From Prevotella sp. (GTDB lineage: Bacteria > Bacteroidota > Bacteroidia > Bacteroidales > Bacteroidaceae): a DNA stretch of 53,170 nucleotides. The stretch is from the NCBI GenBank assembly GCA_017548275.1, contig JAFZAH010000040.1:328320-381489 (forward strand). Direction: 5' to 3'. The translations under genes and the position numbers were made by a program. Under the pieces are notes generated by a model. That model was not told the DNA's origin, searched no databases, and saw only the letters and a program-made list of their open reading frames with translations. Shown one piece after another: positions 1 through 8,130 of the stretch (position 1 is its first letter; the number at the start of each line of letters is the position of its first letter).

Positions 1-2
1 AG

Positions 3-479
3 AGTCTGATTGACTTGGCAAAACTGAGCGCCAAGGCTGTGCGTTTCTTTAATGAGAAACCCCACATCGCACTTGTAAGCCACTCTAATTTTGGATCCGA
101 CACTTCCGAAGGATCGCGCAAGGTGCGTAATGCCGTGGCAGAGTTGCAGCGTCAATTCCCGGACATGGCTGTCGATGGTGAGATGCAAATAGGATTCGCC
201 CTTGACCGTGAGATGCGCGACTCTCTCTATCCTTTCACACGTCTGAAAGGCAAAGACGTGAACACACTGATTTTCCCCAACCTGACCAGTGCCCGCTCTT
301 CATACAAGATGTTGCAGGCAATGAACACTGACGTGGAAATTATCGGTCCGATACAGATGGGACTGAACAAGCCCATCCACTTCACCGATTTCAGCAGCAG
401 TGTTCGCGATGTGGTGAACATCGTTGCAGTGGCCGTCATCGATGCCTACGTGGAAAAAATCAAACACAATATTTGGTAA
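3..479 (+). CDS. maeB: NADP-dependent malic enzyme, C-terminal part (cut by window start)
   Basis: The reading frame is already open at base 3 and has no convincing start here, so the gene begins upstream of the window. The visible 158 residues resemble the phosphotransacetylase-like C-terminal domain found in MaeB-type malic enzymes: a segment 'HIALVSHSNFGSD', then 'GEMQIGFALD', 'LIFPNLTSARSSYK' and a closing 'SVRDVVNIVAVAVIDA'. MaeB oxidatively decarboxylates malate to pyruvate with NADP+, in the cytoplasm; the C-terminal domain binds acyl-CoA-type effectors in studied members. A stand-alone phosphate acetyltransferase (Pta) has the same fold and is the alternative. I prefer MaeB because of the 'SVRDVVNI' ending. 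It converges on the AraC-type gene, with a large inverted repeat between them. Confidence 0.7.
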   Translation, partial: SLIDLAKLSAKAVRFFNEKPHIALVSHSNFGSDTSEGSRKVRNAVAELQRQFPDMAVDGEMQIGFALDREMRDSLYPFTRLKGKDVNTLIFPNLTSARSSYKMLQAMNTDVEIIGPIQMGLNKPIHFTDFSSSVRDVVNIVAVAVIDAYVEKIKHNIW

Positions 480-503
480 AGAGAACACCACACTCAAAAT
501 ATT

Positions 504-580
504 AAAACAACAAATTACACGATTTTCACGGAATATTGCCTATCTGGGCATTTCGTCTAAATCGTGTAATTTGTTGTTTT
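504..580. terminator. Long inverted repeat between convergent genes, probable bidirectional terminator
   Basis: Positions 504-525 and 559-580 are perfect reverse complements over 22 bases, starting AAAACAACAAATTACACG. The 33-base loop holds a small inner TGCC/GGCA pair. The right arm ends in a T-rich run and the left arm begins with A-rich sequence, so either strand could terminate. It lies between the malic enzyme gene and the convergent regulator gene. Confidence 0.75.
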
Positions 581-587
581 GTTATAT

Positions 588-1769
588 TCAACCCGTTATT
601 TCTACATCCGAGTCTGTTACTGGTGATTCACGAAGTATGCGTCTATATTCTTGTACCGTAGTGCCTGTCAACTCGGCGAATTTACGGTAGAAATAACTGC
701 GGTTGTTGAATCCGCTCTGTAGAGCAATATCCTGCACGGTCATAGAAGGTTGCTCGCGCATCAATTGTTGTGCCATTTCAACACGCAACTGATTACGCCA
801 TAACGGGAAACTTGTCTTCAACACCTCGCGGAAATAAAAATGCAACTCTTGTATGGTACATCCCATTTGCTTTGCCACATCCTCCACCGACATGTCATAC
901 GCCGTATAGTATTTATTGGAAGTCCATTGAGTAATGGCCTGTTCTATATATTCTTTACGAGTGTGTTCATCAATAGGATTAGTTGGTATCGACATCAAAT
1001 GTACATTGGCCATTGGATTTTTGTTATCATTAGCAAAACTCTCCTCATCTGGTCTTTCCATATTGATGGCCGATTGTACAATGCGTAACAATCTATGATA
1101 ATTGATGAACCTAATGGCAAAACATATATAATATATGGTATAGATGACGATGAAAAGTACGTCAAACCAGCGATTACCTGTTAGTGAAAGAAATGTCAAC
1201 AGCCCTATCGCCAATGCCGACCAGAATAACCGCCAAATCCATCTATGGCTATAACTGATTTGTCCCTCCTCATAATATGTGGAGATTTCCATCCGAAACT
1301 GTTTGAAACACTTAAGGAACAGCCTCCCATAATACACCAACAACACCAAATAGGCCACCATGCCAACAAACACTGCAATTTTTGCGATCTGTTTGGAAAA
1401 ACTGCAAGCGATTATTATCCCTCCAATTACGATGATAAATAGCATCTGGCGCACAACATACAGCCATGTCACCTTCTGTGTGGCAATAATGGAAAGAATG
1501 GTCATGGTGACCAACATGGCTTGCAGCGCGGCTATGCATAATGAAGCTGCGTTCAACCACATGACGTTATCAGTATCGGTTGGAACAAACTGATTGACAA
1601 TAGTTAGCACACCCAATGTGACACATGCCACACTAAGCCATTTCTTTGCAGTCATGTATTTGTCATATTCATGACCGCTTCCAGATTTAAAGAATATTAG
1701 AATGACTCCTAACTCAATCATCATTAGGGCTGATGCCCAGTTGACGATATCAAAAATGGTCTCTGACAT
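588..1769 (-). CDS. Membrane-anchored AraC-type transcription regulator
   Basis: A 393-residue protein. About seven hydrophobic segments occupy roughly residues 5-270 (for example 'ALMMIELGVILIFF', 'MLFIIVIGGIIIACSF' and 'VLFIVIYTIYYICFAI'). A C-terminal AraC/XylS double helix-turn-helix follows: 'MSVEDVAKQMGCTIQELHFYF' and 'MTVQDIALQSGFNNRSYFYRKFAELTGTT', the latter being the typical second-helix signature. It presumably senses something at or in the membrane and binds DNA through the C-terminus; ligand and targets are unknown. I chose ATG 1769 (MSETIFDIV) because the open frame upstream encodes a basic, low-quality extension over the intergenic region. It is divergent from the secreted discoidin-like gene, a plausible target. 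Confidence 0.85.
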   Translation of the reverse strand: MSETIFDIVNWASALMMIELGVILIFFKSGSGHEYDKYMTAKKWLSVACVTLGVLTIVNQFVPTDTDNVMWLNAASLCIAALQAMLVTMTILSIIATQKVTWLYVVRQMLFIIVIGGIIIACSFSKQIAKIAVFVGMVAYLVLLVYYGRLFLKCFKQFRMEISTYYEEGQISYSHRWIWRLFWSALAIGLLTFLSLTGNRWFDVLFIVIYTIYYICFAIRFINYHRLLRIVQSAINMERPDEESFANDNKNPMANVHLMSIPTNPIDEHTRKEYIEQAITQWTSNKYYTAYDMSVEDVAKQMGCTIQELHFYFREVLKTSFPLWRNQLRVEMAQQLMREQPSMTVQDIALQSGFNNRSYFYRKFAELTGTTVQEYRRILRESPVTDSDVEITG

Positions 1770-1862
1770 AAACTCCCGCTTAAGCGACGACAAAATTAGA
1801 ATTATTTTTTTGAGTGGCAAAGAAAAAGCGAAGAAAAGAAAACCACGAAATAATAGATACAA

Positions 1863-1902
1863 TTGTGTGTACTTTTCGAGTATAAACGGAAAGTGCACAC
1901 AA
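1863..1902. repeat. Imperfect inverted repeat between divergent genes (operator candidate)
   Basis: Arms 1863-1875 (TTGTGTGTACTTT) and 1890-1902 (AAAGTGCACACAA) are reverse complements over 13 bases with a single T/C difference, separated by 14 bases. It sits between the AraC-type gene and the divergent secreted-protein gene, about 30 bases upstream of the latter's predicted -7 element. That position fits an operator or a 5' leader hairpin. Confidence 0.45.
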
Positions 1903-1931
1903 CGTTTCATAAAACAACAGTATATTTATGG

Positions 1932-1939
1932 TATATTTG
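1932..1939 (+). promoter_or_regulatory. Bacteroidota-type -7 element for the secreted discoidin-like gene
   Basis: TATATTTG followed by C matches the TAnnTTTG -7 box. No clear TTTG -33 element is present at 19-21 bases upstream, so another activator may be needed. The start codon at 2003 lies about 57 bases beyond the predicted transcription start. Confidence 0.5.
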
Positions 1940-2002
1940 CATACCTTCCTTGATTGGCATTGCATAGGCAAACATTCTTTAACTATTAATATTATAAAAA
2001 AC

Positions 2003-3610
2003 ATGAAAAAGAAAACATTTCTGACACGGGCAGTTATGACACTGACCGTCTTATTGTTATCAACTACAATGTGGGCTGGTGATGTGCCTTACACAACTTA
2101 CACAGCCATTAGCGGCACAGAAGGTGTCAACGCTGATGAAGGTTACGCAGCACTTATTGATAATGACAAAAACACCAAGTGGTGTGTGAAGGCTTCTGGT
2201 GACTCGTGGACAGGGACAGCATACATTGAATTTAAGAGCGACAAGCCGTTTATTCCCACGAGTTACGTGTTAAGTACTGGAAATGATAGTAATACATTAA
2301 ATGGACGCAATCCATATAAATGGACCATCAAGGCAAAGAAAAACTCTTCAGATAATTGGACGACTATCGCCAACGTGAAGAATGACAATGTAATGCAAGA
2401 CGTTAATTTCACAGACTATGAGTTCGCTCTTATGAACACCTCAGTCTATCAGTATTTCCGTTTCGAAATAACTGCTGTTCATAGCGGCAATGTGTTCCAA
2501 CTGGCAGAGTTTCATTTCATAGGTCATGCCAATAATGGTAAAGAAGCCACTTTTACTCCACCAACAGCCAAAGATAATCTGATTTACATAAGCAAAGACC
2601 TGGAACTGATTCAACCTGGAAGTGCCGTTGGCGGCTCGATGCAATACTCGGTAAATAACAGTGATTGGAGTTATAATGTGCCTGTCAAAAGGGATGTAGG
2701 CGAATACCCAATCTATTATAGAGTCATCGGCGATGATAATCATAACAACACCGTGTCATACTTTTTAAGTACAGTATCCATCCAAAAGGCTGACTTCGTT
2801 GACATCTCAACCATCGACTATGAGTATTGGGCAACAGACGGCGATGTGTTGACTGGCACGGCTCACCCTGACGCACACCTGCTCTGCGGAAATGGTGTAA
2901 CCGTTACGCTGAAAGATGTGGATATCACCCATCTTAGCGACAGCCATGACTGGGCAGCTTTTTGTTCAGCAGGAAGTGGCACCATCATACTTGAAGGAAC
3001 TAACAAATTGAAAGGATGTCCTCCCAAATACCCCGGTTTGCTTGTCACAAGAAACGATGTGATGACCATCAAGGGAAACGGTACGCTGGAAGTCGAAGCA
3101 GGCGGAAGGGCAGCAGGAATTGGCGGAGGTCCCAGTAACAGATGTGGGCGTATAGTCATCGACGGCGGAACAATTATCGCCCGAGGCGGTGAGGACAGTC
3201 CTGGTATTGGCGCTGGTCCCGGTCGCGATTGCAAGGGGATTATCATCAACGGCGGCCATGTGACAGCAATTGGCGGTAAAGGCGGCGCCGGCATCGGTAG
3301 CGGAACAAACAGTTCGTCATGTAGTTATGTTACCATCAATGGTGGCACCGTCATTGCCACAAGAGGTGAAAATGCAGAATGTATCGGTGCGGGAAACGGA
3401 GGCACATGTGGTGATATCACCATTGCCCCTAATATGAGCGACGTTACAGAAGGTGATACACGTATCATCACTTCCACCAGCGGCATATCTGTGGTTAAAA
3501 TCGATGACACTGACACCACCTGGTATGATATTAAAGGCCAGAAATTACAAAGCGAGCCGAAGCAGAAAGGTGTTTACATCCACCATAGAAAGAAGGTAAT
3601 CGTGAAGTAA
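2003..3610 (+). CDS. Secreted protein with discoidin-like domain and glycine-rich repeats
   Basis: The 535-residue product begins with a signal peptide (MKKKTFLTRAVMTLTVLLLS, cleavage near 'MWAGD'). Residues about 27-175 look like an F5/8 type C (discoidin) carbohydrate-binding fold ('ALIDNDKNTKWCV', 'QYFRFEITAVHSGNVFQLAEFHFIG'). Residues about 330-480 carry imperfect repeats of the form GxGxxxGIGxGxxxxCGxIxIxGG, giving a predicted beta-helix or stacked beta structure. The tail 'WYDIKGQKL..KGVYIHHRKKVIVK' is the short C-terminal motif common on exported Prevotella and Bacteroides proteins. I infer a surface or periplasmic binding protein; no catalytic residues are recognisable. I chose the ATG at 2003 because the upstream in-frame ATG at 1928 overlaps the promoter and would bury the signal peptide. 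Confidence 0.75.
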   Translation: MKKKTFLTRAVMTLTVLLLSTTMWAGDVPYTTYTAISGTEGVNADEGYAALIDNDKNTKWCVKASGDSWTGTAYIEFKSDKPFIPTSYVLSTGNDSNTLNGRNPYKWTIKAKKNSSDNWTTIANVKNDNVMQDVNFTDYEFALMNTSVYQYFRFEITAVHSGNVFQLAEFHFIGHANNGKEATFTPPTAKDNLIYISKDLELIQPGSAVGGSMQYSVNNSDWSYNVPVKRDVGEYPIYYRVIGDDNHNNTVSYFLSTVSIQKADFVDISTIDYEYWATDGDVLTGTAHPDAHLLCGNGVTVTLKDVDITHLSDSHDWAAFCSAGSGTIILEGTNKLKGCPPKYPGLLVTRNDVMTIKGNGTLEVEAGGRAAGIGGGPSNRCGRIVIDGGTIIARGGEDSPGIGAGPGRDCKGIIINGGHVTAIGGKGGAGIGSGTNSSSCSYVTINGGTVIATRGENAECIGAGNGGTCGDITIAPNMSDVTEGDTRIITSTSGISVVKIDDTDTTWYDIKGQKLQSEPKQKGVYIHHRKKVIVK

Positions 3611-3638
3611 TTGTGATACAAGATTTGAAGTTATGATA

Positions 3639-3666
3639 AAGGGTGACAGAATTCTCTGTCACCCTT
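3639..3666. terminator. Bidirectional terminator between the secreted-protein gene and nqrF
   Basis: A perfect 12-base stem AAGGGTGACAGA / TCTGTCACCCTT encloses the tetraloop ATTC. It sits 28 bases after the plus-strand stop and 28 bases beyond the nqrF stop, so it can serve both converging transcripts. T-rich sequence follows on the plus side. Confidence 0.85.
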
Positions 3667-3694
3667 ATATTTGTTCTTCAGACAAACAAATCTA

Positions 3695-4963
3695 TTATCC
3701 GAAGTTGTCGAACATGATGCTTTCAGGCTCAACACCCAGGGAGTCGAGCATGCCCTGAACGGCCTTTGACATGGGGCCGGGACCGCACATGTAGTACTCG
3801 ATGTCTTCGGGAGCCTCATGGTCTTTGAGATAGGTGTCATACATCACCTGATGCACAAAGCCTGCGGTGTATTTCACACCAGCCTCGTCGGCTGCGGGAT
3901 CGGGACGGTCCAAAGCGAGATGGAAGTGGAAGTTGGGGAACTCCTTCTCCAACTCGAGGAAATCCTCTACGAAGAAAGCCTCGACCAACGCACGAGCGCC
4001 ATAGAAGAAATGCATCTCACGGTCGCGGGTCTTGAGCGTCTTGGTCATATGCATGATTTGCGCACGCAAGGGAGCCATACCGGCACCACCGCCCACCCAG
4101 ATCATCTCTTTCTTGGAGTCGAAGATGGGATGGAAATCACCATAAGGTCCACTCATGATAACTTTGTCGCCCGGTTTACGCGAGAAGATGTATGACGAGG
4201 CAATACCTGTCGGCACATCCTGGAAGCCCACTTCAGGTTTGGGCTTGAACGGAGTCGTTGCGATACGAACCGTCAGTGTGATGCGGTCGCCCTCAGCAGG
4301 ATAGTTGGCCATAGAATAGGCACGGATAGTATCCTCGGGGTTATGCGCTTTCAACGAGAAGATATTGAACTTCTCCCATGACGGCAGATAATCGGGACCG
4401 ATATCGTCTTTGTCGAAATCCTTGTCATAGTCGATGCAGTCGTATGCGGGAATCTTGATTTGCGCATACGAACCGGGGATAAAGTCCATGTGCTCGCCCG
4501 GAGGCAGCGCCACGATAAACTCCTTGATGAAACTCGACACGTTTTTGTTGGAAATGACGGTACACTCCCACTCCTTCACGCCGAGCACACTCTCAGGCAC
4601 TTTGATCTTCAGGTTGCCCTTCACCTTGCACTGGCAACCGAGGCGCCAATGGTCCTTAATTTCCTTGCGGGTGAAATGAGGACGCTCAGAGTCGAGGATT
4701 TCTCCCCCACCCTCCAAGACCTGCACTTTGCACTGTCCGCATGAGGCTTTACCGCCACAAGCAGAAGGCAAGAAGATGCCGTTCTCATTGAGTGTGGTCA
4801 TGAGACTGCTGCCCTGTGCCACGGAGATGGTCTTGTCGCCGTTGATTTCAATATTGACATTGCCGCTGGGCGACAGATACTTCTTCGCCACCAAGAGGAT
4901 GATGACCAAAAGAAGAATCGTCACGAGGAATACCCCTATACTGGATAATATAAACTGTATCAT
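3695..4963 (-). CDS. nqrF: Na+-translocating NADH:quinone reductase subunit F
   Basis: NqrF is the electron entry point of the Na+-pumping NADH dehydrogenase: NADH to FAD to a [2Fe-2S] centre. The 422-residue protein shows one N-terminal membrane helix (about 4-26), then a ferredoxin domain with Cys69, Cys75, Cys78 and Cys110 ('SACGGKASCGQC ... LGCQC'). A ferredoxin-reductase module follows, with the FAD motif 'RAYSMANYP', the NADH-binding 'GGGAGMAPLRAQ' and a terminal 'YYMCGPGPM'. Length matches the family (about 410-425). It is the last gene of nqrABCDEF, 8 bases after nqrE, and is followed by the strong terminator at 3639-3666. Confidence 0.97.
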   Translation of the reverse strand: MIQFILSSIGVFLVTILLLVIILLVAKKYLSPSGNVNIEINGDKTISVAQGSSLMTTLNENGIFLPSACGGKASCGQCKVQVLEGGGEILDSERPHFTRKEIKDHWRLGCQCKVKGNLKIKVPESVLGVKEWECTVISNKNVSSFIKEFIVALPPGEHMDFIPGSYAQIKIPAYDCIDYDKDFDKDDIGPDYLPSWEKFNIFSLKAHNPEDTIRAYSMANYPAEGDRITLTVRIATTPFKPKPEVGFQDVPTGIASSYIFSRKPGDKVIMSGPYGDFHPIFDSKKEMIWVGGGAGMAPLRAQIMHMTKTLKTRDREMHFFYGARALVEAFFVEDFLELEKEFPNFHFHLALDRPDPAADEAGVKYTAGFVHQVMYDTYLKDHEAPEDIEYYMCGPGPMSKAVQGMLDSLGVEPESIMFDNFG

Positions 4964-4971
4964 AAGCCGTA

Positions 4972-5598
4972 TTATATTTTAAGTCCTGAGAAACACATCA
5001 TGGCCATAGCCATCAAACCCACAGTGATGAAGGTGATGCCCAACCCCTTCAAGGGAGCCGGCACATCGCTGTACTGCATCTTTTCACGAATGGCACCCAT
5101 CGCCACGATGGCAAGCGTCCAACCGATACCACTGCCCAACGCATAGACGATAGCATCTAAAATGTTGCCGATATACTGCGTATTGGAGGGATCAAGGTTG
5201 ATGCGTTGCTGCATGAAGAGCGAAGCACCCATGATGGCACAGTTGACCGCGATAAGGGGCAAGAAAATACCGAGAGCGGCATAGAGCGAAGGAGAGTATT
5301 TCTCGACCGTCATCTCCACCAGTTGCACCATACCCGCAATAACGGCAATGAAGAGGATGAAACTGAGGTATGACAGGTCAACCCCCTCTACGAGGCAATC
5401 GGGTCCAAGCACCTTTGTCTGCAAGAGGTAATCGACCGGTACAGTCACGACGAGCACAAAAGTCACGGCCAGTCCAAGGCCCAAAGACGTCTTCACGTTT
5501 TTCGACACGGCAAGGAACGAACACATGCCGAGGAAGAAGGCGAAAACCATGTTGTCGATAAAAATCGACCTGAAAAACAAACTGATTAAATGCTCCAT
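4972..5598 (-). CDS. nqrE: Na+-translocating NADH:quinone reductase subunit E
   Basis: A 208-residue integral membrane subunit with six predicted helices. Cys26 ('[11 protein letters not shown]') and Cys120 ('[14 protein letters not shown]') sit where NqrE contributes ligands to the intramembrane iron shared with NqrD. Residues such as '[16 protein letters not shown]' are typical of the NqrDE/RnfAE family; the surrounding complete nqr set excludes RnfA. The start is three bases after the nqrD stop, suggesting coupled translation. Confidence 0.97.
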   Translation of the reverse strand: MEHLISLFFRSIFIDNMVFAFFLGMCSFLAVSKNVKTSLGLGLAVTFVLVVTVPVDYLLQTKVLGPDCLVEGVDLSYLSFILFIAVIAGMVQLVEMTVEKYSPSLYAALGIFLPLIAVNCAIMGASLFMQQRINLDPSNTQYIGNILDAIVYALGSGIGWTLAIVAMGAIREKMQYSDVPAPLKGLGITFITVGLMAMAMMCFSGLKI

Positions 5599-5601
5599 GA
5601 C

Positions 5602-6228
5602 TTATTTCTCCTTATAAAAATATGCTCTATGAATCCAAATCACACAACCGACAAGGATGAGCGCCATGGCAGGCATTGTCATCATGCCGTTGTTCATATA
5701 TCCGCAATCGTACGCGCCTTGAGGGATAATGGTCAGTCCAAGCAATGTGCCTCGACCGAGGAGTTCACGCACCGCTCCTACCACCACAAGCACGAGGGCA
5801 TAACCGAGTCCGCTACCCACACCGTCGAGGAAACTGGGCCACGGTTTGTTCATCATAGCAAAAGCCTCGAGACGTCCCATAAGGATACAGTTGGTGATGA
5901 TGAGTCCGACATAGACCGACAACTGCACGCTCACATCGTAAGCAAAGGCTTTAAGCACCTGGCTGACAATGGTAACCAACGTAGCCACGACCACCAGTTG
6001 AACGATGATACGTATGCGGTTGGGAATGGTGTTGCGAAGCAAAGATATAATAACATTGGCGAAGGCCGTAATGACCGTCACGGCCAAACCCATGACGATG
6101 GCAGGCTTCAACTGTGAAGTGACAGCAAGCGCGGAACAGATGCCCAACACCTGTATCAACACAGGGTTGTCCATGTTCAGCGGGTTGCCGAATATCTGCC
6201 TATTCTCTTTAGAAAACAATTTACTCAT
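5602..6228 (-). CDS. nqrD: Na+-translocating NADH:quinone reductase subunit D
   Basis: A 208-residue membrane subunit homologous to NqrE in inverted topology. Cys31 ('QVLGICSALAV') and Cys114 ('LIITNCILMGRLEAFA') are the expected iron ligands. 'NPVLIQVLGICSALAVT' is a diagnostic N-terminal block. Its ATG overlaps the end of nqrC by four bases, so the two are translationally coupled. Confidence 0.97.
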   Translation of the reverse strand: MSKLFSKENRQIFGNPLNMDNPVLIQVLGICSALAVTSQLKPAIVMGLAVTVITAFANVIISLLRNTIPNRIRIIVQLVVVATLVTIVSQVLKAFAYDVSVQLSVYVGLIITNCILMGRLEAFAMMNKPWPSFLDGVGSGLGYALVLVVVGAVRELLGRGTLLGLTIIPQGAYDCGYMNNGMMTMPAMALILVGCVIWIHRAYFYKEK

Positions 6229-6944
6229 TTTTCAGCCCCTCCTTCAGATTTTAAGAATTCTACATATTTGCCGAGGCAATCCTTGAGCATCAGCGACACA
6301 CCGTCAGACGTAAGCGTTGCACCCGTGACGGCATCAACCTGAGTGTCGGGGTCGTCAACGGTTTTCATCACGCTGAGCGCGATGTCATCACCATCCTCTT
6401 TGAAGAGTTTCTTTCCGATGAATTTCTTCTGCCAATCCTCATTGTCTTTGATTTCAGCACCCAGACCGGCAGTCTCGCTTTCATGGTTGAAATATGCGCC
6501 AAAGACAGTCTGTTTGTCGGCATCGAGTGCCACATAGCCGCTGATAGCGCCCCAAAGCCCCATGCCATAAACAGGGATGACATATTTCACCTGGCCATCG
6601 ACCTCGCAGTTGAATACAGCCAGTTTACCGGCTTTGTAGTCACCACTGTTGAGTTTGAAGCCGTGATTCTCATTTCCATCCTCAGACGCTTCGCCGAGCA
6701 CGTCGTCGCTTTTGACCACTTCTTTGTATTTCTGCTCAGCCAGTGCGTCGTTCAAATCACGGATATTCAGCGCATAAAGAATCTGTTTTTTCTTGTCAAG
6801 TGCCACATTTTCTTTTTGTTTATCTTCCAATCCCTTGGAGACAAAAGCCAAAAGAAACGCAACAATCACGACAAGGATGACCGAATAGATAATTGTATAA
6901 ACATTGGAATTGGTGTTCAATCCCTTTTTATTCTCATTTCCCAT
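6225..6944 (-). CDS. nqrC: Na+-translocating NADH:quinone reductase subunit C (FMN-carrying)
   Basis: NqrC carries a covalently bound FMN facing the periplasm. The 239-residue product has one N-terminal helix (about 15-36) and an FMN-binding domain ending in 'VDAVTGATLTSDGV'. The last Thr of the TGAT motif (Thr210) is the expected flavinylation site. The ApbE flavin transferase needed for this is not in the window. It is the third gene of the operon, 9 bases after nqrB. Confidence 0.96.
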   Translation of the reverse strand: MGNENKKGLNTNSNVYTIIYSVILVVIVAFLLAFVSKGLEDKQKENVALDKKKQILYALNIRDLNDALAEQKYKEVVKSDDVLGEASEDGNENHGFKLNSGDYKAGKLAVFNCEVDGQVKYVIPVYGMGLWGAISGYVALDADKQTVFGAYFNHESETAGLGAEIKDNEDWQKKFIGKKLFKEDGDDIALSVMKTVDDPDTQVDAVTGATLTSDGVSLMLKDCLGKYVEFLKSEGGAEK

Positions 6945-6953
6945 ATCGCATGA

Positions 6954-8126
6954 TTATTTAGAGGTGAGGCGTTTAGCACGCTTGGAGATATTGCGTTGAA
7001 CCACGCAATAGTCAATCAGCGGCGCAAACATATTCATAAAGAGGATAGCCAACATCATGCCCTCGGGATAACCCGGATTCATCACACGGATGATGATGGC
7101 CAACGCACCAATGATGAAACCATAGAAATACTTACCGGTCTCGGTACGTGCACTGGTTACAGGGTCAGTAGCCATGAAGACGGCACCGAAGGCGAATCCG
7201 CCCAAGATGAGATGCTCATAGAAAGGAATAGTGGTCTGACCGGTAGCCTGGAAAATCAATCCCATGACAACACCACCGACAAACACGCTCAACATGGTCT
7301 TCCACGAAGCGATGCCCGTGACAAGCAGGATGACCGCGCCGATGGCGATGGCGATGATGCTTGTCTCACCGATAGAACCCGGTATGAAACCGGTAATCAT
7401 GTCGCAGATAGAAGCGTCAGGGGTGACACCGGCACCGATTTGCCCGAGCGGTGTAGCCTGTGTGAATGTATCCACTGCATTCAAGTCATTACCCAGACCC
7501 AAAATCTTGTCAGTGGAAACCCAAACGGTATCGCCGCTCATCTTCTGGGGATAGGAGAAGAAGAGGAAGGCACGCGCCACGAGCGCCACATTGAAGATGT
7601 TCATGCCCGTGCCGCCGAAAATCTCCTTGGCAAAGATGACAGCAAAGGCACATGCCAATGCCAGAATCCACAACGGGCAGTTGACCGGCACAATCAACGG
7701 GATGATGATTCCCGACACGAGATATCCCTCCTGTATCTCCTCACCCTTCCATTGTGCCCAGGCAAACTCGATACCCAAACCTACGATGTAACTGACGAGG
7801 ATTTTAGGAAGCACGGCGAAGAATCCGTAGAAGAAGATGCTGAAGAACCCGGCATCAGCCAATGCGTTTCCTCCTGCATGTAAATAGTTTTGATAACCCA
7901 CATTATACATACCAAAGAGCATAGCAGGCATCAATGCGATGACGACGATGCTCATGATGCGCTTCGAGTCGATAGCATCATGGATATTGGCACCACTTTT
8001 GGCAGTAGTGTTCGGCACGTATAAGAAAGTCTCAAATCCCTCAAAAACACTCTTGAAGGCATGCAATTTACCCTCTTTCTCGAACGAGGGTTTTATCTTG
8101 TTCAGATAATTTCTTAATGCGCTCAT
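6954..8126 (-). CDS. nqrB: Na+-translocating NADH:quinone reductase subunit B
   Basis: The main Na+-translocating membrane subunit: 390 residues with roughly ten hydrophobic segments from residue 55 onward. 'VDTFTQATPLGQI' contains the S/T-x-A-T motif, and Thr225 is the expected second covalent FMN site. 'GYLVSGIIIPLIVPVNCPLW' and 'GGTGMNIFNVALVARAFLFFSYP' are strongly conserved NqrB/RnfD blocks. The N-terminal 55 residues are cytoplasmic. It starts 4 bases after the nqrA stop. Confidence 0.97.
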   Translation of the reverse strand: MSALRNYLNKIKPSFEKEGKLHAFKSVFEGFETFLYVPNTTAKSGANIHDAIDSKRIMSIVVIALMPAMLFGMYNVGYQNYLHAGGNALADAGFFSIFFYGFFAVLPKILVSYIVGLGIEFAWAQWKGEEIQEGYLVSGIIIPLIVPVNCPLWILALACAFAVIFAKEIFGGTGMNIFNVALVARAFLFFSYPQKMSGDTVWVSTDKILGLGNDLNAVDTFTQATPLGQIGAGVTPDASICDMITGFIPGSIGETSIIAIAIGAVILLVTGIASWKTMLSVFVGGVVMGLIFQATGQTTIPFYEHLILGGFAFGAVFMATDPVTSARTETGKYFYGFIIGALAIIIRVMNPGYPEGMMLAILFMNMFAPLIDYCVVQRNISKRAKRLTSK

Positions 8127-8130
8127 ATCG

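Noticed and set aside
6996-7883. 295-codon plus-strand frame opposite nqrB
   Set aside because: His- and Asp-rich translation typical of antisense frames; nqrB on the other strand is unambiguous.
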